Assembly (NCBI GenBank): GCA_963844235.1
Contig: CAWJNF010000008.1
Span: 1,116,001 to 1,180,000 of the forward strand
Direction of reading: 5' to 3'
Length of the DNA: 64,000 nt
From: CAWJNF01 sp963844235
GTDB lineage: Bacteria; Actinomycetota; Thermoleophilia; Gaiellales; Gaiellaceae
The notes under the pieces are model-generated. The model was not told the origin of the DNA. It saw nothing but the letters and a program-made list of their open reading frames with translations, and ran no database searches. Positions within the stretch are counted from its first letter, which is position 1; each line of letters begins with the position of its first letter. Positions 7,903 to 15,320 of the stretch are shown here, in pieces. The position numbers and the translations under genes were made by a program.

Positions 7903-8571
7903 ATGCGCCTCCTGATCGTCGAGGACGAGGCGGCCGTGCGGGACGCCCTCGTGCGGGCGCTCGAGAGCGAGGGGTACGAGCTCGTGCTCGCCGAGGACGG
8001 CGCGGAGGCCCTCGCCGCCATGGCACACACCCCCGCGGACGCGATCGTGCTCGACGTGATGCTGCCCGGCATCGACGGCCTCGAGGTCGCGCGGCAGCTA
8101 CGGGCCGAGCGCTCCCCCGTGCCGATCCTGATGTTGACGGCCCGAGGAGCGGTCGGAGACCGCGTTGCCGGCCTCGACGCGGGCGCCGACGACTACCTCG
8201 TGAAGCCCTTCGCGCTGGAGGAGCTGCTTGCGCGCCTGCGCGCGCTGCTCCGCCGCGCGACCGGGGGCGTGGAAGAGCTGCAGTTCGCCGACCTGACGCT
8301 GAACACGGTCACGCGCGAGGTGTTCAGAGGAGGCCGGCCCATGGAGCTGACGGTGACCGAGTTCAACCTCCTCGAGCTCCTCCTGCGCAACCCGCGCCAG
8401 GTGCTACGACGCTCGCTCATCTACGACCGCGTCTGGGGATACGACTTCGGGCCTGACTCGCACGCGCTCGACGTCTACGTGGGCTACCTGCGCCGCAAGC
8501 TCGAGGCAGGCGGCGAGCCTCGGCTGATCCACACGGTGCGCGGCGTCGGGTACGCGTTGCGGGAGCGATGA
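7903..8571 (+). CDS. OmpR/PhoB-family response regulator (MprA-like)
   Basis: A 222-residue transcription factor. The receiver domain (1-115) has acidic residues E7-D8, phospho-acceptor D51 in VLDVMLPG, and the conserved Lys in the VKPF motif near 101. A winged-helix DNA-binding domain follows (about 128-220, ending RKLEAGGEPRLIHTVRGVGY), as in OmpR-family proteins. It is phosphorylated by the kinase encoded 175 nt downstream. ATG start with TAGAGGA upstream. The family member most similar in pattern is actinobacterial MprA (envelope stress), but the actual stimulus cannot be read here. Confidence 0.95.
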   Translation: MRLLIVEDEAAVRDALVRALESEGYELVLAEDGAEALAAMAHTPADAIVLDVMLPGIDGLEVARQLRAERSPVPILMLTARGAVGDRVAGLDAGADDYLVKPFALEELLARLRALLRRATGGVEELQFADLTLNTVTREVFRGGRPMELTVTEFNLLELLLRNPRQVLRRSLIYDRVWGYDFGPDSHALDVYVGYLRRKLEAGGEPRLIHTVRGVGYALRER

Positions 8572-8697
8572 GACGTCCCGTCTCAACCTCGGGCGTCCGC
8601 GCGTTCCTGGGGCGTCGGTCGCGGTGCCCGGCCGGAGGGGATAGTACGAGCAGTACAGACCCGGAGAGGCGGGTGCCGCGAGCGGCGCCAGGCGGCG

Positions 8698-8714
8698 GCA
8701 GAGCCCGGCTCTGC
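8698..8714 (+). promoter_or_regulatory. Intercistronic hairpin between regulator and kinase genes
   Basis: GCAGAGC (8698-8704) pairs with GCTCTGC (8708-8714) around a 3-nt loop. It is nested in longer complementary arms GGCGGCGGC (8691-8699) and GCCGCCGCC (8724-8732). The structure ends a few bases before the kinase ribosome site, so it could dampen kinase translation relative to the regulator. Confidence 0.4.
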
Positions 8715-8746
8715 CGGGCGGGAGCCGCCGCCGGCCAGGAGCGCGC

Positions 8747-10129
8747 GTGAGTTTCCGACTCAGACAGACCTTGGCTACCGCGCTCGCGGTCGCCGTGGCC
8801 GTGGCCGCGGCGTCCGCGGTCGTCTACGTCCTCATCCGCAACGAGCAGCGCGGCCAGGTGGAAGAGGCGCTACGCGAACGGGCGGAGTTCCTGACCCGCC
8901 GGCCGCTCGCGGTCGCTTCCGACCCGGAGACCGGCGGGCTGGTGCTCCGGCTGCCGGGCCCGCCGGGGCCCGGGCTCGAGCCGGGTGGCGTCTTCGTCCA
9001 GGCGGTGGGTCAGGACGGCAGCATCGCGAGCCCCGACCCGAACCAGGCCGAGTTCCCCATCTCGGAGGACACGCTGGCGGCCGCCCACGGCCGCCGTGAA
9101 GAGTTCTTCTCCGACGCGACGGTGGCGGGCACGCACGTGCGGATGCTGACCGTCCCGATGGAGCAGGGCTTCGCGCTTCAGCTCGTCCGCCCGCTCGACG
9201 AGGTCGATCAGCTGCTCGACCGGGTCGGCCTCGTCATGATCCTCGTCGCGGTGGTGGGAATCGGCGTGGCGGCCGTCCTCGGCGCCCTCGTGGCGCGAAC
9301 GGCGCTGAAGCCCGTGAGGAAGCTGACGACCGAGGCCGAGCTCGTGACCGAGACGCAGGATCTCGGACACCGTATCGAGCTGCATGGACACGACGAGCTG
9401 GCCCGGCTCGGCGCCAGCTTCAACACCATGCTGGCCGCCCTCGAGGAGTCCCAGCGCGCGCAGCGCCAGCTTGTCGCGGACGCCTCGCATGAGCTGCGCA
9501 CGCCGCTCACGAGCCTGCGTACGAACATCGAGGTGCTCGCCCGCCGGGCCGACCTTCCCGACGAGAAGCGGGAGGCTCTGCTCCGCGATCTCGTCGGCCA
9601 GCTCGAGGAGATCAGCCTGCTCGTCACGAACCTCGTCGAGCTCTCGAACGAGCGGCCTCCGGAGCTCGAGGCGACGGAGACCCAGCTCGACGTGCTCACC
9701 CAGGAGGCGGTCGACCGGGCCAGGCGGCTCTCCCCCCAGGTCACCTTCCACACCGATCTGCACGAGTCCGTGGTGAGCGCCGTTCCGAGCCGCCTCGAGC
9801 GCGCGATCGCGAACCTGCTCGACAACGCGGTGAAGTGGAGCCCTCCCGGCGCCGCCGTCGACGTCAGCGTGAACGGCGGCGAGATCACCGTACGGGATCG
9901 CGGCCCGGGCATCGACGACGCGGACGTCCCGTTCGTCTTCGACCGCTTCTACCGAGCACCCTCCGCACGCGCCTTGCCGGGCTTCGGCCTCGGGCTCGCG
10001 CTCGTTCGGCAGGTCGCCGACGAGCACGGCGGTACCGTCGCCGTCGAGCGCCCGGAAGGCGGCGGCACGCTCGTCCGGCTCCGCGTCCCGGAGATCGAGG
10101 TCTCGGACGGCGACGACGGCGGCGGCTGA
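8747..10129 (+). CDS. Sensor histidine kinase (MprB-like)
   Basis: Membrane kinase partner of the preceding regulator; 460 residues. TM1 spans about 10-31, an extracytoplasmic sensor domain follows at about 32-160, TM2 at about 163-187, and then a HAMP linker. The HisKA domain has phospho-acceptor H248 in ASHELRTPLTSLRTN. The HATPase domain has the N box NLLDNAVKWSPPG, G1 DRGPGID and G2 GFGLGLALV. GTG start at 8747 with CAGGAG upstream. The 175-nt spacer after the regulator contains a strong hairpin rather than the usual overlap. The sensed signal is unknown. Confidence 0.94.
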   Translation: MSFRLRQTLATALAVAVAVAAASAVVYVLIRNEQRGQVEEALRERAEFLTRRPLAVASDPETGGLVLRLPGPPGPGLEPGGVFVQAVGQDGSIASPDPNQAEFPISEDTLAAAHGRREEFFSDATVAGTHVRMLTVPMEQGFALQLVRPLDEVDQLLDRVGLVMILVAVVGIGVAAVLGALVARTALKPVRKLTTEAELVTETQDLGHRIELHGHDELARLGASFNTMLAALEESQRAQRQLVADASHELRTPLTSLRTNIEVLARRADLPDEKREALLRDLVGQLEEISLLVTNLVELSNERPPELEATETQLDVLTQEAVDRARRLSPQVTFHTDLHESVVSAVPSRLERAIANLLDNAVKWSPPGAAVDVSVNGGEITVRDRGPGIDDADVPFVFDRFYRAPSARALPGFGLGLALVRQVADEHGGTVAVERPEGGGTLVRLRVPEIEVSDGDDGGG

Positions 10130-10158
10130 CCTGCCGGCACCCGGCGCTCTGCACGCTG

Positions 10159-10164
10159 CATAAT
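10159..10164 (+). promoter_or_regulatory. Possible -10 box for a leaderless mRNA
   Basis: CATAAT lies 6 nt before the GTG at 10171, with no Shine-Dalgarno between. This spacing would start the transcript at or next to the start codon. No convincing -35 element is visible. Confidence 0.35.
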
Positions 10165-10170
10165 CCTCCC

Positions 10171-11754
10171 GTGAGCGGCAAGGTCTTCCGGACGGAGCTC
10201 GACCCTGTGGACCTGCTGCGCCGTGCGGCCTACATGTACTCGGAGAAGGTGGCGTGCGTACACGGCGAGCGCCGTATCACGTACGGCGAGCTCGGCGAGC
10301 GCTCCTGGCGACTCGCCAACGGCCTGCGCGCCGCCGGCCTCGCCCCCGGAGACCGCGTCGCGACCCTGCTCCCGAACTCCCCGGCGATGCTCGAGGCCCA
10401 TTTCGGCGTCCCAGCAGCCGGGACGATCCTCGTCACGGTCAACACGCGCCTGTCGAGCGCGGAGATCGAGTACATCCTCGAGCACAGCGGCACCCGCGTC
10501 CTCCTGCTCGACGCCGAGCTCGGGCCGCTCGTCGAGCCGATCGACCTCGCCGGCATCCGCGTGATCCGGGTGGACGACACCGGGGCGGCCGGCGACCCCT
10601 ACGAGGACTTCCTCGCCTCCGCCTCGCCCGCCGAGCCTGAGCGCTGGCTCGAAGACGAGGAGCAGACGATCTCCATCAACTACACGTCCGGAACGACAGG
10701 TCGCCCGAAAGGCGTCCAGTACACCTATCGCGGCGCCTACCTGAGCGGGCTCAACGAGGCGCTGGTCACCGGCTTGCAGACCGACTCGGTCTACCTGTGG
10801 ACCCTCCCGATGTTCCACTGCAACGGCTGGACGTTCCCCTGGGCGGTAACGGCGGTCGCCGGGCGCCACGTCACTATCCGCAGGCCCGACCCCGAGTCGA
10901 TCTGGGACATGATCGACCGTGAAGGCGTCACGCACTACTGCGGCGCTCCCACGGTGCAGCTCTCGATCATCAACCACCCGCGGGCACATGCCGTCGAGCC
11001 CGCGATCACGGCGATCGTCGCGGCTGCGCCCCCGTCGCCGACGCTCTTCGCGCGGATGCGCGAGCTGAACTTCCGCGTGGTCCACGTCTACGGCCTCACC
11101 GAGACCTACGGGCCGGTCACGGTCAGCCCCGAGCAGGAGGAGTGGGTCGACCTGACACCGGAGGAGCGCGCGAAGCTCCTCGCCCGTCAGGGCCAGGGCT
11201 TTCCGTCCTCGGACCTGGTGCGTGTCGTGGACGAAGACATGAACGACATTCCGCGGGACGGCGAGGCCATGGGCGAGGTGATCATGCGCGGCAACATGAT
11301 CATGGGCGGGTACTTCGACGACCCCTCGGCTACGGAGAAGGCATTCCGCGGCGGCTGGTTCCATTCCGGCGACCTAGCCGTCTGGCACCCCGACGGGAAC
11401 GTCGAGCTGCGCGACCGCGGCAAGGACATCATCATCTCGGGTGGCGAGAACATCTCGTCGATCGAGGTCGAGCAGGCCATCGTCGCGCATCCCGCCGTGC
11501 TCGAGTGCGCCATCGTCGCCATCCCGCACGAGCACTGGGGCGAGCGGCCGAAGGCGTTCGTCACCCTCAAGGAGGGCGCGAGCGCGACGGAGGAGGAGAT
11601 CATCGAGTTCGCGCGCGGCCGGCTCGCGCGCTACAAGTGCCCCGACGCGGTCGAGTTCGGCCCGCTGCCGAAGACGTCGACCGGCAAGGTGCAGAAGTAC
11701 GTCCTCCGCGAGAAGGAGTGGGCCGGCCGGGAGAGCCGCGTCGGGGCCGCGTAG
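10171..11754 (+). CDS. Medium/long-chain fatty acyl-CoA synthetase (AMP-forming)
   Basis: Activates a carboxylic acid to its CoA thioester via an acyl-adenylate; 527 residues. The P-loop YTSGTTGRPKG is at 171-181, the adenylate motif YGLTETYGP near 310, and DRGKDIIISGGENISS is the hinge. The C-terminal catalytic Lys lies in KTSTGKVQKYVLREKE. The WTLPMFHCNGWTFPW segment is typical of the AlkK/medium-chain FadD group. The GTG at 10171 fits the family N-terminus; the frame is open further upstream inside the kinase gene but that part is not protein-like. Monocistronic or weakly linked to the next gene. Confidence 0.92.
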   Translation: MSGKVFRTELDPVDLLRRAAYMYSEKVACVHGERRITYGELGERSWRLANGLRAAGLAPGDRVATLLPNSPAMLEAHFGVPAAGTILVTVNTRLSSAEIEYILEHSGTRVLLLDAELGPLVEPIDLAGIRVIRVDDTGAAGDPYEDFLASASPAEPERWLEDEEQTISINYTSGTTGRPKGVQYTYRGAYLSGLNEALVTGLQTDSVYLWTLPMFHCNGWTFPWAVTAVAGRHVTIRRPDPESIWDMIDREGVTHYCGAPTVQLSIINHPRAHAVEPAITAIVAAAPPSPTLFARMRELNFRVVHVYGLTETYGPVTVSPEQEEWVDLTPEERAKLLARQGQGFPSSDLVRVVDEDMNDIPRDGEAMGEVIMRGNMIMGGYFDDPSATEKAFRGGWFHSGDLAVWHPDGNVELRDRGKDIIISGGENISSIEVEQAIVAHPAVLECAIVAIPHEHWGERPKAFVTLKEGASATEEEIIEFARGRLARYKCPDAVEFGPLPKTSTGKVQKYVLREKEWAGRESRVGAA

Positions 11755-11861
11755 CACGCTCTGGCGTCGACGAACGGCCACGGCCGATGACTTTCGCCGG
11801 CCCGCCGGGTCTACTCTCACGAACCACCTCGTCGACGAGTAACCCGAAGGGAAGGCACGAG

Positions 11862-12530
11862 ATGAACATGCCGCCGATCGTCTCGCCGCAGGAGTGGGAG
11901 GCCGCACGCGATGACATGCTCGTGAAGGAGAAGGAGCTAACCCGCGCCCGCGATGCGCTGGCCGCCGAGCGGCGCCGGATGCCGTGGATGGCCGTGGAGA
12001 AGCAGTATCGCTTCGAGGGCCCAAGCGGCCCGGCGGGCCTGCTCGACCTGTTCGCAGGGCGCCGTCAGCTGATCGTCTACCGCTTCTTCTACGAGCCCGG
12101 CGTGGCCGACTGGCCAGAGGGCGGCTGCCGTGGCTGCAGCTTCCTCGCCGACCAGGTCGCCCACCTCGCTCATCTGAACGCCCGCGACACCACCCTCGCG
12201 TTCGTCTCCCGCGCGCCGCAGCCCGACATCGAGCGCTGGAAGGCGCGGATGGGCTGGCAGATCCCCTGGTACACGCTCACGGACGAGTTCGACGCCGACT
12301 TCGGCGTGGACGAGTGGCACGGCACGAACGCCTTCCTTCGCGACGGCGAGCGGATCTACCGCACCTACTTCGTCAACAGCCGCGGCGACGAAGCCATGGG
12401 GAGCACCTGGAGCTACCTCGACCTCACCGCGCTCGGGCGCCAGGAAGAGTGGGAAGACTCGCCCGAGGGCTACCCGCAGACGCCGCCCTACCGGTGGTGG
12501 AACCTCCACGACGAGTACGACGCCGCCTGA
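11862..12530 (+). CDS. DUF899 thioredoxin-fold protein
   Basis: A 222-residue soluble protein of the DUF899 family, which has a thioredoxin-like fold of unestablished reaction. Visible family features are the N-terminal PPIVSPQEWEAARDDML, the RRRMPW segment, a CRGC pair near residue 90 in GGCRGCSFLADQV (CxxC-type position), and a C-terminal PPYRWWNLHDEY. ATG at 11862 is preceded by GAAGGGAAGG. It is 107 nt downstream of the acyl-CoA synthetase. The function is not known; a redox role is inference from the fold. Confidence 0.85.
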   Translation: MNMPPIVSPQEWEAARDDMLVKEKELTRARDALAAERRRMPWMAVEKQYRFEGPSGPAGLLDLFAGRRQLIVYRFFYEPGVADWPEGGCRGCSFLADQVAHLAHLNARDTTLAFVSRAPQPDIERWKARMGWQIPWYTLTDEFDADFGVDEWHGTNAFLRDGERIYRTYFVNSRGDEAMGSTWSYLDLTALGRQEEWEDSPEGYPQTPPYRWWNLHDEYDAA

Positions 12531-12572
12531 TCGCGTGACGCAGCACTCCGGTGAGCCTGCGAGGGCAGCCTG

Positions 12573-12649
12573 GGGGTCAAGTCTTGCATTAGAGCATAAG
12601 AACACGCCTCTCCCCAAGTCGCTTATGTGCGTATGCAAGACTTGACCCC
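12573..12649. repeat. Long palindromic element, copy 1 (REP/MITE-like)
   Basis: Terminal inverted repeats GGGGTCAAGTCTTGCAT (12573-12589) and its exact complement (12633-12649) enclose an inner pair CATAAG (12595-12600) / CTTATG (12622-12627). The same outer and inner arms recur at 53953-54046 with a different core. Both copies lie between convergent genes. Confidence 0.85.
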
Positions 12650-12715
12650 GCTCGTCGTCGCAAGCGGGAGTTGGGCCGGCCGGAACACCCGCGTCGAGCC
12701 GGGGAACCGCCTGGC

Positions 12716-13534
12716 TCAGCTCAGATAGCCCGGGCTCCGTTCCCAGAGACGCTCGGTCGCGTACGCCTCGCCGCGGTGCTCGTACTCCGCCAGCTCGATG
12801 ACGGCGAGCGCCAGCTCCTCCGGATGGCAGTTGAAGCAGCAGTGGCTCCCCGGCACCTCGGCGTACGTGAAGCCGGTGATGTTCCCGGAGAGGCGGGGAT
12901 CCCACGCCTTCCGGTAGTCCCAGTCGAAGCACACATCCTTGACGCCGTTGATGAAGCTCTTGGGGATCGCCGCCACCCGCGGATCCGCATAGAAGCGAGC
13001 CAGATCCGGCTTGTCGGTGAACGAACGAAGCGGCTGGGGCTGCCAGCGGGCCAGGTCGGCTGTCTGCGCCTCCGCGGACATGTCCTGCATCCACCGCGCC
13101 CGGATGACGTCGTGCGGAGGCACCGGATAGCGGTTGCCCGTCATCTGGTCGAGATGAGCGGAGAACTCCGGCGGGCAGGCGTCGAGGATCGACTCGCCGT
13201 CCTCGAGGACGAAAGCCATGTACCAGACGATGTGCGAGATCCGCTCGGGGACCTCCTGGGCAGTCAGCTGGCAGACGAGGCCGCCCGTGGAGTTGCCAAC
13301 GAGGACGACCTGGTCGAGGCCCCGCTCCTCGATGAACTCCATGACGACCTTCGGGTAGTCGGCCAGCGTCACCTGCTCGATCTCGTGCAGCCGCTCCCCG
13401 TGACCCGGGCAGTCGACGGCGTACGCCTCCCTGCCCCACGCCGCCATGACGGCAAGCACCTTGTCCCAGCACCAGGCGCCTCTCCACGCCGGGTGGAGGA
13501 ACACGTACGGGACGTCTGCCTTGACCCGCGCCAC
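12716..13534 (-). CDS. Alpha/beta-hydrolase fold enzyme
   Basis: A 272-residue hydrolase. The oxyanion region HPAWRGAWCW is at 14-23, the nucleophile elbow GNSTGG has Ser82, and the catalytic-His region GSHCCFNCHPEEL lies near 232. This pattern fits the esterase/hydroxynitrile-lyase-like group of small alpha/beta hydrolases. It sits directly downstream of the CoA ligase and mutase genes (start ATG at 13534 abuts the ligase stop) and is therefore the last gene of that operon. A role on the mutase substrate, such as hydrolysing an ester or lactone precursor, is inference. Confidence 0.85.
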   Translation of the reverse strand: MARVKADVPYVFLHPAWRGAWCWDKVLAVMAAWGREAYAVDCPGHGERLHEIEQVTLADYPKVVMEFIEERGLDQVVLVGNSTGGLVCQLTAQEVPERISHIVWYMAFVLEDGESILDACPPEFSAHLDQMTGNRYPVPPHDVIRARWMQDMSAEAQTADLARWQPQPLRSFTDKPDLARFYADPRVAAIPKSFINGVKDVCFDWDYRKAWDPRLSGNITGFTYAEVPGSHCCFNCHPEELALAVIELAEYEHRGEAYATERLWERSPGYLS

Positions 13535-14913
13535 TAGCTGGATGCCCCCGACCCGGTCGCAGCGAGCGCGGTGTCCTTCCGCCGATCGACGACGCGACGG
13601 GACTTGAACTCGGTGGTCGGAAGCGTGTTCGGCGCGTGGATCACGACGTTGGGCGTCACGCCGCAGGCGGCCTTGACCCGGTCGCGCACGACGATCTCGA
13701 CCGCGCCGTCATCCGACTCGACCTCGAGCGTCAGCACGTCGAGCTCGGCCGGGCGCTCGACCAGGATCCTGTACTCGGGCCCGACCCCGGGTACGGACCC
13801 GAGCGCGTTCTCGATCACGTTGGGATAGACGTTGACGCCACGCACGAGCAGCATGTCGTCGATGCGGCCGTAGACGCCGTCGGGGAGGCGCCGGTAGGTG
13901 CGTCCGCACGGGCACGGCTCCGACGTCACGCGGGCGAGGTCGCCCGACCAGAGCCGGATCATGGGCTGCGAGGTCCGCTCGAGGTGCGTGTACACCGGCA
14001 CGCCTTCGCCCTCCGCGATGACCTCCTGGGTCCGAGCGTCCACGAGCTCCGTGTAGACGACGTCCTCCCAGAGGTGCATGCCGGAGCGCTCGGAGCATTC
14101 CGCGCTCGTCATCCACGGCGTCATCTCGGCCATCGATCCCGTGTCTATGCAGATCGCGTCGAACGCCTCCTCGAGCCGGCGCTTCGTGGCCGGGATGCCG
14201 GCGCCCGGCTCGCCGGAGAAGAACATGATGCGGAAGCCGAGGCCCGCCGGGTCGACCGCGCGCTCCCGCGCCACCCGGGCGAGATGGAGCGCGTAGGACG
14301 GCGTGCCGTAGAAGACCGTCGGACGGACGAGCGCGAGGTAGTCGAGCGCACGCTCGGTCTGCCCCGGCAGGCCGGCGCCGAACGGGAACACCCGCGCGCC
14401 GAGCGCCTCGGCGCCGGCGAGCGCCCCCCAGCTCCCCAGGTAGAGGCTGAAGAACGAGGCGATGAACACGGCGTCCGGGGGTCGGACGCCGAAGCTCCAC
14501 ATGATGCGGGCGTGCGTTGCGCCGATCCGCGCCCAGTCGTCGCGCGAGATCGCGAAGGCGGTCGGCCGGCCGGTCGTGCCCGAGGTCCCGTGGACGCGCG
14601 CGATCGCGTCCGGCGGGCAGCAGACGTTGGAGCCGAACGGCGGGTGCTCCTCCTGGTCGCCGCGGATGGCGTCCTTCGTCACGAACGGGAAGCGGGCCAG
14701 GTCATCGACGCTTCGGAGCGTCTCTGGCCCGACGCCGGCCTCGGCCCACAGGCGCCGATAGAACGGGGAGCGCTCGTGGCAGTACGCGACCTGCGCCTTC
14801 AGCTTCGCGAGAACGATCTCGGCGCGTACGCCGGGGTCCATCGTCTCCTCGGCCCCCCAGTACGGGCTCTCCGGCTTCGGGAGGACAACCTCGCCGGTCG
14901 GCGGCCAGCTCAC
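13534..14913 (-). CDS. Phenylacetate-CoA-ligase-family acyl-CoA ligase, probably supplying the adjacent mutase
   Basis: An adenylate-forming ligase of 459 residues. The P-loop HGTSGTTGRPT (108-118) has Thr in place of Lys as in the PaaK family. Zinc-ribbon-like CPCGRTYRRL and the C-terminal domain RIDDMLLVRGVNVYP are also visible. The GTG at 14913 overlaps the mutase small-subunit stop as GTGA. Mutase-linked PaaK-like ligases are known to activate 2-hydroxyisobutyrate in MTBE/acetone degraders; given the mutase residues next door I infer that substrate here. A deletion relic of a paralogue lies at 36297-36471. Confidence 0.87.
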   Translation of the reverse strand: MSWPPTGEVVLPKPESPYWGAEETMDPGVRAEIVLAKLKAQVAYCHERSPFYRRLWAEAGVGPETLRSVDDLARFPFVTKDAIRGDQEEHPPFGSNVCCPPDAIARVHGTSGTTGRPTAFAISRDDWARIGATHARIMWSFGVRPPDAVFIASFFSLYLGSWGALAGAEALGARVFPFGAGLPGQTERALDYLALVRPTVFYGTPSYALHLARVARERAVDPAGLGFRIMFFSGEPGAGIPATKRRLEEAFDAICIDTGSMAEMTPWMTSAECSERSGMHLWEDVVYTELVDARTQEVIAEGEGVPVYTHLERTSQPMIRLWSGDLARVTSEPCPCGRTYRRLPDGVYGRIDDMLLVRGVNVYPNVIENALGSVPGVGPEYRILVERPAELDVLTLEVESDDGAVEIVVRDRVKAACGVTPNVVIHAPNTLPTTEFKSRRVVDRRKDTALAATGSGASS

Positions 14914-15320
14914 GCGTGACCCGCCTTCTCGGCCACCGCGTCCCGAATCGCGTCCACGATCTCCTGGAGGGGCGTGTCCACTCCGAAGACCTTCCGCACG
15001 CCCATTGCCTCGAGCTTCTCGACGTCGCCGGGGAGGATGGTGCCGCCGCCGATGACGACGATCTCCTCCCCACCCTCCTCGCGGAGCTCTGCGAGGAGCG
15101 CCGGGAAGATCGTCATCTGGGCGCCGGACAGCACCGAGACGCCGATGGCGTCCACGTCCTCGTCGATGGCCGTGCGCACGACCTCCGCCGGGCGGCGGTG
15201 CAGGCCCGTGTAGACGACCTCCATGCCGGCGTCGCGTAACGCCCGCGCCACGATCTTCACGCCGCGATCGTGGCCGTCGAGCCCGATCTTTGCGAGCAGC
15301 ACGCGGATCGGTCGCGCCAT
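14910..15320 (-). CDS. hcmB: Cobalamin-binding small subunit of acyl-CoA mutase (HcmB-like)
   Basis: Binds the B12 cofactor with its lower ligand displaced by a protein His; 136 residues. The base-off motif DGHDRG is at 15-20 (axial His17), SVLSGA at 62-67 and GGGTI at 91-95. D115 lies in FGVDTP, where methylmalonyl-CoA mutases have a small residue. An Asp near this place (D117) and an identical length of 136 residues are reported for 2-hydroxyisobutyryl-CoA mutase HcmB. The ATG overlaps the large-subunit stop by one base (TGATG), ensuring 1:1 coupling. Confidence 0.85.
   Translation of the reverse strand: MARPIRVLLAKIGLDGHDRGVKIVARALRDAGMEVVYTGLHRRPAEVVRTAIDEDVDAIGVSVLSGAQMTIFPALLAELREEGGEEIVVIGGGTILPGDVEKLEAMGVRKVFGVDTPLQEIVDAIRDAVAEKAGHA

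Noticed and set aside
8568..8750. 60-codon open frame bridging regulator and kinase genes with ATGA and GTGA overlaps
   Set aside because: Codon third positions are less GC-rich than in true genes here, it contains AGA, AGT and ACA codons, the product has no recognisable feature, and the strong hairpin occupies its second half.
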